Assembly: GCA_900553305.1 (NCBI GenBank) | Contig: USDI01000009.1 | Span: 1 to 23,466 of the forward strand | DNA length: 23,466 bases | Reading direction: 5' to 3' | From: an uncultured Lachnospiraceae bacterium | GTDB lineage: Bacteria > Bacillota > Clostridia > Lachnospirales > Lachnospiraceae | Shown here: positions 6,053-13,453 of the stretch, piece by piece | Position numbering within the stretch: the stretch's first letter is position 1 | How the letters are laid out: each line of letters starts with the position of its first letter | Notes under the pieces: model-generated | Told to the model about the DNA's origin: nothing | Seen by the model: only the letters and a program-made list of their open reading frames with translations | Database searches by the model: none | Made by a program: the position numbers and the translations under genes

Positions 6053-7273
6053 ATGAAAAACAGGGTAATCATATGCGCACTGGTGCTTGGCATACTCGTG
6101 CCAAACCTCGAAGTGCATGCTGGAAAGTATCAACAGGAGCAGGAACAACAAATACAGCAACAGCAAATGCAGGAACAGCAAATACAGGAACAGCAAATGC
6201 AGTTAAGCAATGAAGTGGACAACTATCTGGCGGTGATGCTGGAGGATTATGATCTCACGGGACTGGATGAAGAGCTTGCCATGTATTTCCCGGATCTTTC
6301 GATTCATGTAGACGGAATCATCAAAATGCTGATGGATGGAAAGGTACAGGAGGTACTGAGGCTTTTCTGGCAGCAGATCAAAGGGAAACTTTTTGGAGAA
6401 CTGCCGTTTGCAAGGCAGGTATTTTTGTATGTGCTGGTGCTTGGCATTTCTTCTTCTTTTTTTACCGGATTTGCCGATCTGTTCGCGGGTACACGACAGG
6501 AAAAAATTGCATTTTATCTGTTGTATATGATGCTGGTAGGAATTCTGGTACTTGTGATGACGAAGATCAGTACGATTACCACGCAGGTTTTTACACTGAT
6601 TCTGGATTTTGTAAAGACATTTATTCCGGTGTACTTCATTTCGGTAGGAGCAGCCAATGGCACGGGAACGGCGGTGGTGTATTATCAGGTAATGCTGCTT
6701 GTGATTTATTTCGTGGAATCGTTTGTCAGTAAGGCTCTTCTTCCAATTGCATACAGTTATATGATTCTTGGAATTCTAAACGGACTATGGGCTGAGGAGA
6801 GGCTTACGCTGCTGTTGGAACTGTTAAAAAAATCGGTGCTTGTTACCCTGAAAGTCGTGCTCTTTCTTATTACGGGACTCAGCCTGATTCAGTCGATGAT
6901 TGTTCCGGTGGTAGACAGCCTTAAGAATACAGCAATCCATAAAGCAGTTTCGGCAATTCCGGGGATTGGTGGACTGACCGGCGGTGTGACAGAGCTTCTG
7001 CTTGGAGCGGCAGTTTTAGTCAAAAACAGCTTCGGAGTGTTTTTACTGGTTCTGCTTCTTTCGATCTGTCTCATACCTGTTGTGAAGATCGGGGTGCTTG
7101 CCTGCAGTGTGAAGCTTTCTGCGGCGATTACAGGGATGATCAGTGACAAACGGATTTCAGACTGCGCCAACCATATCGGGGAGGGCTGCTTTCTGGTTCT
7201 GCGTTGTGTGTTTACGTCCATAGCCCTGTTCTTTATCGTGATTGCGGTGGTTGCCTATTCAGTGATGGTTTGA
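6053..7273 (+). CDS. spoIIIAE: Stage III sporulation protein AE
   Basis: The large polytopic membrane subunit of the SpoIIIA channel, 406 aa from the ATG at 6053 (about 399 in Bacillus). The N-terminus MKNRVIICALVLGILVPNL is a signal peptide with likely cleavage near VHA. A Q/E-rich repeat segment follows (about 31-51), then a conserved soluble stretch and about seven membrane helices from residue 120 onward. FVKTFIPVYFISVGAANGT and SAIPGIGGLTGGVTELLLGA are conserved blocks. An upstream in-frame ATG at 6017 lies inside spoIIIAD and would hide the signal peptide, so it is rejected. The glutamine repeat is the unusual part; the rest is typical. Confidence 0.95.
   Translation: MKNRVIICALVLGILVPNLEVHAGKYQQEQEQQIQQQQMQEQQIQEQQMQLSNEVDNYLAVMLEDYDLTGLDEELAMYFPDLSIHVDGIIKMLMDGKVQEVLRLFWQQIKGKLFGELPFARQVFLYVLVLGISSSFFTGFADLFAGTRQEKIAFYLLYMMLVGILVLVMTKISTITTQVFTLILDFVKTFIPVYFISVGAANGTGTAVVYYQVMLLVIYFVESFVSKALLPIAYSYMILGILNGLWAEERLTLLLELLKKSVLVTLKVVLFLITGLSLIQSMIVPVVDSLKNTAIHKAVSAIPGIGGLTGGVTELLLGAAVLVKNSFGVFLLVLLLSICLIPVVKIGVLACSVKLSAAITGMISDKRISDCANHIGEGCFLVLRCVFTSIALFFIVIAVVAYSVMV
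6144..6203 (+). repeat. Four 15-bp tandem repeats encoding a Q-rich segment of SpoIIIAE
   Basis: Four 15-bp units run from 6144 to 6203 with consensus AACAGCAAATRCAGG, encoding a pentapeptide of pattern (E/Q)QQ(I/M)Q. Alternate units differ at the R position (A or G), so isoleucine and methionine alternate. Unit length is a multiple of three, so copy-number change would keep the frame. The segment lies just after the signal peptide. Confidence 0.9.
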
Positions 7274-7284
7274 AAGGAGAAGAG

Positions 7285-7650
7285 ATGCTCGAAGCAATCA
7301 AAAATGCCTGTATCTTCTTATTAATTGCGCAGATTTTAATGGTGCTTGTGCCGGAGGAGGCCTATGCCAAGTATGTACGGGTACTGGTTTCCCTGATTCT
7401 GATTCTGAAGATTACCCAGCCGCTTCTGTCCCTGGTGTCCGGTAATGAGGTGCGGGAGGAGATGCAGGCCAATGTGGATCAGCTTTGTGTGGAATTGTCG
7501 GTGAGGGAGCTTCCCTCTTCCATACAGAGTGAAACAGGGAATTTATATGAGCATATGACACAGTATGTTGCGGAGCAGGTCGCACAGGAGCAGGAACAGC
7601 CAACGGGGAAAGAGGTGGAAAATGATGACGGACAGGGAGAAGGAAAATAA
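7285..7650 (+). CDS. spoIIIAF: Stage III sporulation protein AF (short form)
   Basis: A channel-complex membrane protein of 121 aa. Two hydrophobic helices (about 8-24 and 32-50; the first begins ACIFLLIAQILMVLVP) precede a hydrophilic C-terminal domain rich in E and Q. The Bacillus protein is near 206 aa, so this C-terminal domain is much reduced. No frameshift is visible; the frame simply ends at 7650 in Q/E/G-rich sequence. AAAGGAGA at 7273-7280 ends 4 nt before the ATG at 7285. The last 29 nt overlap spoIIIAG. Identity comes from the N-terminal pattern and operon position. Confidence 0.88.
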   Translation: MLEAIKNACIFLLIAQILMVLVPEEAYAKYVRVLVSLILILKITQPLLSLVSGNEVREEMQANVDQLCVELSVRELPSSIQSETGNLYEHMTQYVAEQVAQEQEQPTGKEVENDDGQGEGK

Positions 7651-8146
7651 GCTTCAACAGGAAGAAGGAGAGCAGAAAGAAACCGGCAGTTTTCTAAAAA
7701 AACTCCGCTGGAGAAAAGAAAACTTTCTGGTGATTCTCTTGCTTGGCGTTTTACTCCTGGTAGCGGCGTGGCCGGTAGAAAAGAAAAGCAGAAGCACAGG
7801 AACAGGCACAAAGAGCAGCATGACAGACAGTGCCTTGTCGTTTCTCGACTACGGGGGAAGTACAAGCACAGAAGATACGCGGGAGACTTACGTGGTATCA
7901 TTGGAGCATTCTTTAGAGGAGCTGCTTTCAACCATGGAAGGAGTGGGCGAAAACAAGGTCATGATTACCCTAAAGCCATCGACGCGGAATACCTATTATT
8001 CGTCTGCTTCCACGATGGAAATTGAAGGTGTGGTGGTGTGCGCTAAGGGAGCGGCAAACGGGAAAGTGGCAAAAAATATATCTGAAGTAATTCAGGCATT
8101 ATTTGGACTGGAGGCACATAAAATTAAAATAGCTAAAATGATATAA
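7622..8146 (+). CDS. spoIIIAG: Stage III sporulation protein AG
   Basis: Ring-forming component of the SpoIIIA channel, 174 aa (about 229 in Bacillus). A charged cytoplasmic N-terminus leads to one membrane helix (about 34-51, FLVILLLGVLLLVAAWPV), a serine/threonine-rich linker, and a C-terminal ring-building domain (about 85-174) with the conserved GENKVMITLKPSTRNTYYSS and EIEGVVVCAKGA. Related domains build rings in type III secretion systems. Two adjacent ATG codons (7622 and 7625) share the site GAGGTGG; the second has better spacing, so the start is uncertain by one codon. It overlaps the end of spoIIIAF. Confidence 0.94.
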   Translation: MMTDREKENKLQQEEGEQKETGSFLKKLRWRKENFLVILLLGVLLLVAAWPVEKKSRSTGTGTKSSMTDSALSFLDYGGSTSTEDTRETYVVSLEHSLEELLSTMEGVGENKVMITLKPSTRNTYYSSASTMEIEGVVVCAKGAANGKVAKNISEVIQALFGLEAHKIKIAKMI

Positions 8147-8152
8147 GCAAAA

Positions 8153-8158
8153 AAGGAG
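8153..8158 (+). promoter_or_regulatory. Ribosome binding site selecting the TTG start of spoIIIAH
   Basis: AAGGAG at 8153-8158 lies 7 nt before TTG at 8166. The next in-frame ATG, at 8175, is 16 nt away, too far. The ATG at 8161 opens only a two-codon frame (ATG GTT TGA) and is too close to the site. Confidence 0.75.
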
Positions 8159-8165
8159 ACATGGT

Positions 8166-8882
8166 TTGAAGAATATGGTGAAGAAGAATCAGGTGATGAT
8201 TACCGCGCTTGCACTGATGATTGCGGTTGCCGGCTACTTGAATTTTGCCGGAAACAGGATTACACAGGAAGAAATTGTGACAACCGGATCGGACACGGTC
8301 GAGACAGCGAAGGTAACCGGAGAGGATCCGCAGTATGAGGATATTCAGAGCATGGATTCGGAGCTTGTGTTGGAGGAGGATAATTATCTGGAGCAGTCCA
8401 TGGATGATATTCTGGCAGAGGATATTACGGTGGATAATGAAAGCACGGATCTGGAAGCGGGCTCTGACAGTGTGGAAGAGATCACAGGGGATGTACCCGG
8501 CGAAGCGGTTTTTACCAGTGTGGCAGGCATGGACAGTCTTTCGGGAGCCAAACTTTTAAAGGAACAGACCAGGGCAAAGAGTAAGGAAACCTTCCTTGAA
8601 ATCATCAACAATACCAACATTGCCGAGGAGCAGAAGCAGGAAGCAATTGAAGGAATGATTGCACTTACGGACGTTGCCGAAAAGGAAACTGCCGCAGAAA
8701 TCCTGCTTGAAGCAAAAGGCTTTGAGGATGTGGTTGTCAGCATCACCGATGATATGGTAGATGTGGTTGTGAATACCGCAGAGCTTACGGAAGCACAGCG
8801 CGCGCAGATTGAGGATATTGTTGTCCGCAAAACGGGAATGAACCCGGAGGCCATTGTCATCAGTACCCTTGCGCAGCAGTAA
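8166..8882 (+). CDS. spoIIIAH: Stage III sporulation protein AH
   Basis: The SpoIIQ-binding subunit of the forespore-mother cell channel, 238 aa. A single N-terminal membrane anchor (about 10-28, VMITALALMIAVAGYLNFAG) is followed by a long acidic linker rich in D, E, S and T (about 32-118). The C-terminal domain (about 128-238) resembles the YscJ/FliF ring fold, with the conserved ETFLEIINNTN, AAEILLEAKGFEDVVV and EDIVVRKTGMNPEAIVIS. In Bacillus this domain meets forespore SpoIIQ in the intermembrane space. The start is TTG, chosen by its ribosome binding site. Last gene of the operon; no clear terminator follows. Confidence 0.95.
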   Translation: MKNMVKKNQVMITALALMIAVAGYLNFAGNRITQEEIVTTGSDTVETAKVTGEDPQYEDIQSMDSELVLEEDNYLEQSMDDILAEDITVDNESTDLEAGSDSVEEITGDVPGEAVFTSVAGMDSLSGAKLLKEQTRAKSKETFLEIINNTNIAEEQKQEAIEGMIALTDVAEKETAAEILLEAKGFEDVVVSITDDMVDVVVNTAELTEAQRAQIEDIVVRKTGMNPEAIVISTLAQQ

Positions 8883-8912
8883 TAGTAAACATTTTTTTGA
8901 TGAAGTTTTTGG

Positions 8913-8921
8913 TGCTATAAT
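8913..8921 (+). promoter_or_regulatory. Extended -10 promoter upstream of deoB
   Basis: TGCTATAAT at 8913-8921 is a full extended -10 element (TGN then TATAAT). There is no good -35 at 17 bp (only T residues), as is usual for extended -10 promoters. Expected start near 8928. It separates deoB-prfC expression from the sporulation operon. Confidence 0.7.
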
Positions 8922-8931
8922 TTCTAAAATG

Positions 8932-8973
8932 TGGTATCCTATTACAGAATAATGAAGAAAGAGAGGGATACCA
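8932..8973 (+). promoter_or_regulatory. Inverted repeat across the deoB leader and ribosome binding site
   Basis: TGGTATCC at 8932-8939 is the exact reverse complement of GGATACCA at 8966-8973, with 26 nt between. The second arm begins at the end of the GAGAGG site and stops 1 nt before the GTG start at 8975. It could be a translation-blocking hairpin or a two-site operator just downstream of the promoter. Confidence 0.45.
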
Positions 8974-8974
8974 G

Positions 8975-10129
8975 GTGAAAAGAGTCTTTTTGATTGTTTT
9001 GGACAGTGTGGGAATAGGGGCTTCGGAAGACGCCGCAGATTTCGGGGATGTAGGAACGAATACACTGCGGTCGGCTGCAACAAGTCCCTCTTTTCATATG
9101 CCCAATATGAAAAAGCTGGGGCTGTTTAATATCGATGGTGTGAAGGACTGGGCAGAACCGGCCCCGGATCCGATTGGTGTCTATGGACGAATGACAGAGC
9201 GTTCCAAAGGAAAGGATACCACGATCGGTCACTGGGAGATTGCCGGTGTTATTTCCGAAAAGCCCTTACCTGTTTATCCTCATGGCTTTCCCGAAAGCGT
9301 GCTTCAGGAATTTGAACGAAAGACAGGGAGAGGTGTTTTATGCAATCAGCCCTATTCCGGTACGGAAGTGATCAAAGCGTACGGGGATGAGCATGTAAAA
9401 ACCGGAAAGCTCATTGTGTATACATCTGCGGACAGCGTTTTCCAGATTGCAGCACATGAAGAGGTGGTTCCGTTAGAGGAGTTGTATGAGGACTGCCGGA
9501 TTGCACGGAAGATCCTTACGGGAGAGCATGGTGTTGGAAGAGTGATTGCCCGTCCCTTTGTCGGAAGTAACGGGGATTACACAAGAACAACGAACCGCCA
9601 TGACTTTTCGTTAGAGCCTCCGAAGGACACGATGCTGGATGTATTAAAGCATGCAGGCAAAGACGTGATCGGAGTCGGCAAGATCCATGACATCTTTGCA
9701 GGAAGAGGACTTACCCATTTTGTTTATACGAAGGGCAATGCCGACGGAATCGACAAGACCCTTTCCTATCTGGATCAGGATTTTGAAGGCCTGTGCTTTA
9801 TCAATCTGGTGGATTTTGACATGCTTTACGGACACCGGAATGATATCGAAGGCTACGCGAAGGCTCTTACGGCTTTCGATGAAGCACTCCCTGGGATTAT
9901 GGCAAAGATGCGGGAGGATGACCTTTTGATGATTACGGCCGATCATGGCTGTGATCCGGGGTATACCTGTTCCACGGATCATTCCCGGGAACATACACCG
10001 CTTGTCATGTATGGAAAGAATTTAAGTCCCAGAAACCTGGGCACACGAAAGACCTTTGCGGATATCGGAGCCACAGTGCTCCATGAGCTTTCCATAAAAG
10101 GAAATATAGCAGGAGAATCAGTATTATGA
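8975..10129 (+). CDS. deoB: Phosphopentomutase
   Basis: A cytoplasmic Mn-dependent enzyme interconverting (deoxy)ribose 1-phosphate and 5-phosphate in nucleoside salvage, 384 aa, within the normal range. It belongs to the alkaline phosphatase superfamily. Visible residues fit the known site: D10 in LIVLDSVGIG, the phosphorylatable Thr in GKDTTIGHWE (likely T82), D282 and H287 in DFDMLYGHRND, D323-H324 in TADHG, and H336 in STDHSREH. The start is GTG, supported by GAGAGG about 8 nt upstream. It has its own promoter after spoIIIAH, and its stop overlaps the prfC start by 4 nt. Confidence 0.97.
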   Translation: MKRVFLIVLDSVGIGASEDAADFGDVGTNTLRSAATSPSFHMPNMKKLGLFNIDGVKDWAEPAPDPIGVYGRMTERSKGKDTTIGHWEIAGVISEKPLPVYPHGFPESVLQEFERKTGRGVLCNQPYSGTEVIKAYGDEHVKTGKLIVYTSADSVFQIAAHEEVVPLEELYEDCRIARKILTGEHGVGRVIARPFVGSNGDYTRTTNRHDFSLEPPKDTMLDVLKHAGKDVIGVGKIHDIFAGRGLTHFVYTKGNADGIDKTLSYLDQDFEGLCFINLVDFDMLYGHRNDIEGYAKALTAFDEALPGIMAKMREDDLLMITADHGCDPGYTCSTDHSREHTPLVMYGKNLSPRNLGTRKTFADIGATVLHELSIKGNIAGESVL

Positions 10130-11718
10130 GTAATTACGAAAAGGAAATCAACAGAAGAAGAACATTTGCCATTATTTCCCACCCGGATGCCGGTAAGACA
10201 ACCCTGACCGAGAAATTCCTTTTATACGGAGGAGCAATCAACCTCGCCGGAAGTGTAAAGGGTAAGGCAACCGCAAGACATGCCGTTTCGGACTGGATGG
10301 AAATTGAAAAGGAAAGAGGTATTTCCGTAACATCTTCTGTTTTGCAGTTTGAATATGACGGATTCTGCATCAACATTCTGGATACCCCGGGACATCAGGA
10401 CTTCTCAGAGGACACATACCGTACCCTGATGGCAGCGGACTCTGCGGTCATGGTGATCGATGCGTCAAAGGGTGTCGAGGCACAGACCAGAAAGTTGTTT
10501 AAGGTCTGTGTCATGCGTAAGATTCCGATTTTTACCTTTATTAATAAAATGGACCGGGATGCCAACGATACGTTTGAACTTCTCGATGAGATTGAGAAGG
10601 AGCTTGGCATTGCCACCTGTCCCGTAAACTGGCCGATCGGTTCCGGTAAGCGTTTTAAGGGAGTGTATGACCGCAAAAGAAAATGCGTCATCACCTATTC
10701 CGATACTGAGAAGGGAACGAAGGAAGGGGAAACACTGGAGGTTTCTTTAGATGACAGGGCGCATTTGGACAGTGTGATCGGAGAAGAGGCAGCAGGGAGT
10801 CTGACCGATGAAATCGAACTGCTTGATGGTGCCAGTGCGGAGTTTGATCTGGATCTGGTACAGGCCGGAGAGCTGACCCCGGTATTTTTCGGATCCGCAC
10901 TCACGAACTTTGGTGTGGAATTCTTTTTACAGCATTTCCTTGAAATGACGACAACGCCGCTTCCACGTAAGGCAGACGTCGGACTGATTGATCCGGTGAA
11001 CCATGATTTTTCTGCCTTTGTATTCAAGATTCAGGCGAACATGAATAAGGCACACCGCGACCGTATCGCCTTTATGCGGATCTGTTCCGGCAAATACGAT
11101 GCCAACATGGAAGTGAAGCATGTACAGGGCGGTAAGGTGATGCGTCTGTCCCAGCCGCAGCAGATTATGGCGAGCGAACGTAAGATCTTAGAGGAAGCTT
11201 ATGCAGGAGATATTATCGGTGTGTTTGATCCGGGAATTTTCTCCATCGGGGATACCTTATGTATGCCGAAGGAGCAGTTCCAGTATGAAGGCATACCGAC
11301 CTTTGCACCGGAGCATTTTGCGAGAGTGCGTCAGGTGGATACCATGAAGCGGAAGCAGTTCGTGAAGGGAATCACCCAGATTGCACAGGAAGGCGCCATC
11401 CAGATTTTCCAGGAGTTTAACACCGGTATGGAAGAGATTATTGTCGGAGTCGTTGGCGTCCTGCAGTTCGATGTTTTGAAATATCGTCTGGAGAATGAAT
11501 ATAACGTAGAGATCCGGCTTGAGCCGCTTCCTTATGAGCATATCCGCTGGATTGAAAATAAAGATCTGGATCTGACGAAGCTTGTCGGAACCTCTGACAT
11601 GAAGAAGATCAAGGATCTGAAAGGGAATCCATTGTTACTCTTTGTCAATGCATGGAGCGTGGGAATGACACTGGATCGGAATGAAGGATTGGTGTTATCC
11701 GAATTTGGACGAAACTAA
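10126..11718 (+). CDS. prfC: Peptide chain release factor 3
   Basis: A GTPase that removes RF1/RF2 from the ribosome after peptide release, 530 aa, almost the same as in E. coli (529). The GTP-binding motifs are clear: P-loop HPDAGKTTLTEK (around 19-30), switch region ERGISVTSSV, DTPGHQDF and NKMDRD. The RF3-specific C-terminal domain includes EFNTGMEEIIVGVVGVLQFD. The ATG overlaps the deoB stop (ATGA), so the two are likely cotranslated. The pairing with deoB has no obvious functional logic and probably reflects a shared promoter. Confidence 0.97.
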   Translation: MSNYEKEINRRRTFAIISHPDAGKTTLTEKFLLYGGAINLAGSVKGKATARHAVSDWMEIEKERGISVTSSVLQFEYDGFCINILDTPGHQDFSEDTYRTLMAADSAVMVIDASKGVEAQTRKLFKVCVMRKIPIFTFINKMDRDANDTFELLDEIEKELGIATCPVNWPIGSGKRFKGVYDRKRKCVITYSDTEKGTKEGETLEVSLDDRAHLDSVIGEEAAGSLTDEIELLDGASAEFDLDLVQAGELTPVFFGSALTNFGVEFFLQHFLEMTTTPLPRKADVGLIDPVNHDFSAFVFKIQANMNKAHRDRIAFMRICSGKYDANMEVKHVQGGKVMRLSQPQQIMASERKILEEAYAGDIIGVFDPGIFSIGDTLCMPKEQFQYEGIPTFAPEHFARVRQVDTMKRKQFVKGITQIAQEGAIQIFQEFNTGMEEIIVGVVGVLQFDVLKYRLENEYNVEIRLEPLPYEHIRWIENKDLDLTKLVGTSDMKKIKDLKGNPLLLFVNAWSVGMTLDRNEGLVLSEFGRN

Positions 11719-12969
11719 ATGAAGGATCGAAACGGAAAATCCTTACGCGGACTTTTCATAACAGGACTGCTTACCGCCGCACTTTTGCTTAACGGATGCA
11801 GTTATGAGGAACTGGCCCGGGATTTAAGGGATTATTTACAACTGAATAACGAAGAGCAGGTGCTGTTAAGGGACGAGGATTCCGGAGCAGTTTCCGCAAG
11901 AGAGCTTGAAGACGTGGAACAGGCACCGGCTGAAGCGGTTAAGGGACTTAAGGAAGAGCAGACACAGTCCTTCCATTATAACCGCCTTTCGGAACCGGAA
12001 CAGAAGCTTTATGGAGAGATCCTTTATATTCTTCAGGAACGTCTGGAGGATATCCAGATTTCCACGACCGATTCTGAGGAGGTAGAGAAGGTCTTTCAGT
12101 GCGTCTTAAATGATCATCCAGAGATCTTTTATGTGGAAGGCTATACGCTTACCCGGTATGCGCTCGGGGAGGAACTGAAAATGGTGACCTTGTCCGGAAC
12201 CTATAGCATGACGCCGGAGACGATCGAAGCGAAGAAACAGTTTATTGACAGTTATGTAAACCAATGTTTTGCATCCCTCCCGACAGGAGACGGTTCCCAG
12301 TATGCCATTGCCCGGTACATTTATGAATACCTCATTGAGAATACCGAGTATGATGCCGATGCACCGGATAACCAGAATATCTGTTCCGTATTCATTACGC
12401 ACCGGAGTGTCTGTCAGGGCTATGCCAAGGCAACCCAGTATCTGCTCCAGAAGGCAGGTATTGAAGCAACCCTCATTATGGGAACGGTACAGAACGGGGA
12501 GGGACATGCCTGGAATCTTGTGAATCTGGATGGTGAGAACTATTTTATGGATACCACGTGGGGAGATGCGTCCTATCAGATGACGGAAGGAAGCATCCAG
12601 AATGCGGGAAGCCTGCCGCCGATTAACTATGATTATCTGTGTGTGACGACCGAGCAGCTATCGAAGACCCATACGATTGAAGAGGTGGTTCCGGTTCCGG
12701 TATGTATGGCCATGACCGACAATTATTACGTGAGGGAAGGACTGTACTTCACAGAGCTTTCCAAAGACCGGATTGCGGATGTGTTTGCGAGGGCGTATGA
12801 GGAGCAGAACAGCTATGTGACCCTGAAGTGCAGCAGCCGGGAGGTCTATGAAGAGATCCGGAGGTTTTTGATTGAGGAACAGGGGATTTTCGAGTTCCTG
12901 AATCCGGATACCGGGACAGTTTCTTATGCGGAAAATGTGGAACAATTAGATTTGAGCTTCTGGTTGTAA
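11719..12969 (+). CDS. Lipoprotein with transglutaminase-like domain
   Basis: A 416-aa protein of unknown role. It starts directly after the prfC stop (TAA then ATG) with no strong ribosome binding site, so translation may depend on coupling. The N-terminus has a charged head, a hydrophobic stretch and the lipobox LLLNGC, which predicts lipid attachment at C27 and a surface location. A helical, acidic region (about 35-140) leads to a transglutaminase-like core with an apparent Cys-His-Asp triad: C232 in SVCQGYAKA, H263 in GHAWNLV and D278 in MDTTWGDA. Such bacterial domains are often cysteine peptidases or of unknown substrate. The C-terminal 100 residues are not recognised. No terminator follows; the promoter for the next gene overlaps its end. 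Confidence 0.88.
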   Translation: MKDRNGKSLRGLFITGLLTAALLLNGCSYEELARDLRDYLQLNNEEQVLLRDEDSGAVSARELEDVEQAPAEAVKGLKEEQTQSFHYNRLSEPEQKLYGEILYILQERLEDIQISTTDSEEVEKVFQCVLNDHPEIFYVEGYTLTRYALGEELKMVTLSGTYSMTPETIEAKKQFIDSYVNQCFASLPTGDGSQYAIARYIYEYLIENTEYDADAPDNQNICSVFITHRSVCQGYAKATQYLLQKAGIEATLIMGTVQNGEGHAWNLVNLDGENYFMDTTWGDASYQMTEGSIQNAGSLPPINYDYLCVTTEQLSKTHTIEEVVPVPVCMAMTDNYYVREGLYFTELSKDRIADVFARAYEEQNSYVTLKCSSREVYEEIRRFLIEEQGIFEFLNPDTGTVSYAENVEQLDLSFWL

Positions 12970-12992
12970 AATAACGGAAATTTTGCTATGAT
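12964..12992 (+). promoter_or_regulatory. Sigma-A promoter of the Asp23-nusB group
   Basis: TTGTAA at 12964-12969 and an extended -10, TGCTATGAT at 12984-12992, have a 17-bp spacer. The -35 overlaps the stop codon of the lipoprotein gene. Expected start near 12999. It could drive the long run of genes down to recN. Confidence 0.72.
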
Positions 12993-13043
12993 AAAAGATA
13001 ATGTAGTTCATATATGACAGGATTTAAGAAAGGACTAAGCAGG

Positions 13044-13427
13044 ATGGAAAAGAAGATGGAAAATAACAACTATGTGTTGGAAGAGGATATTAATTTAGGA
13101 ACTGTAAAAATTGCCGATGATGTGGTTGCCATGATTGCAGGACTTGCCTGCATGGAGGTCGAAGGCGTAGGTGCCATGGCAGGCAATGTCGGAAATGAAC
13201 TGCTTGATAAGGTCGGCGTGAAGAGTCTTACCAAGGGCGTTAAGGTTTATGTGACCGGCAAGAAGGTGAAAACAGACGTGGCCCTCCTTGTAGAGTATGG
13301 CTATAACATTCCGGCTGTCTCCCAGAAGGTACAGGACAGAGTAAAATCTGCCATTGAAAACATGACCGGGCTTGAAGTGACTGATGTGAATGTCCGTATC
13401 GCCGGAGTGAATGTACAGAATAAATAA
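13044..13427 (+). CDS. Asp23/Gls24 family envelope stress protein
   Basis: A small protein of 127 aa of the Asp23/Gls24 (DUF322) family, the equivalent by position of Bacillus YqhY, which also lies before nusB. Family features are LGTVKIADDVVAMIAGLACM at the start of the domain, GVKVYVTGKKVKTDVALLVEYGYNIP in the middle and the C-terminal DVNVRIAGV. Members are linked to envelope stress or lipid metabolism, but the biochemical role is not established. The ATG at 13044 is preferred: AAAGGA at 13029-13034 lies 9 nt upstream, whereas an ATG at 13014 has no site. No signal peptide or membrane segment is visible. Confidence 0.92.
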   Translation: MEKKMENNNYVLEEDINLGTVKIADDVVAMIAGLACMEVEGVGAMAGNVGNELLDKVGVKSLTKGVKVYVTGKKVKTDVALLVEYGYNIPAVSQKVQDRVKSAIENMTGLEVTDVNVRIAGVNVQNK

Positions 13428-13453
13428 TCATAAATACCAATAGGACGAAAATT

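Noticed and set aside
8161..8169. Two-codon frame ATG GTT TGA just before spoIIIAH, as a leader peptide
   Set aside because: The ribosome binding site is only 2 nt away, too close to use; the same site is well spaced for the TTG at 8166.
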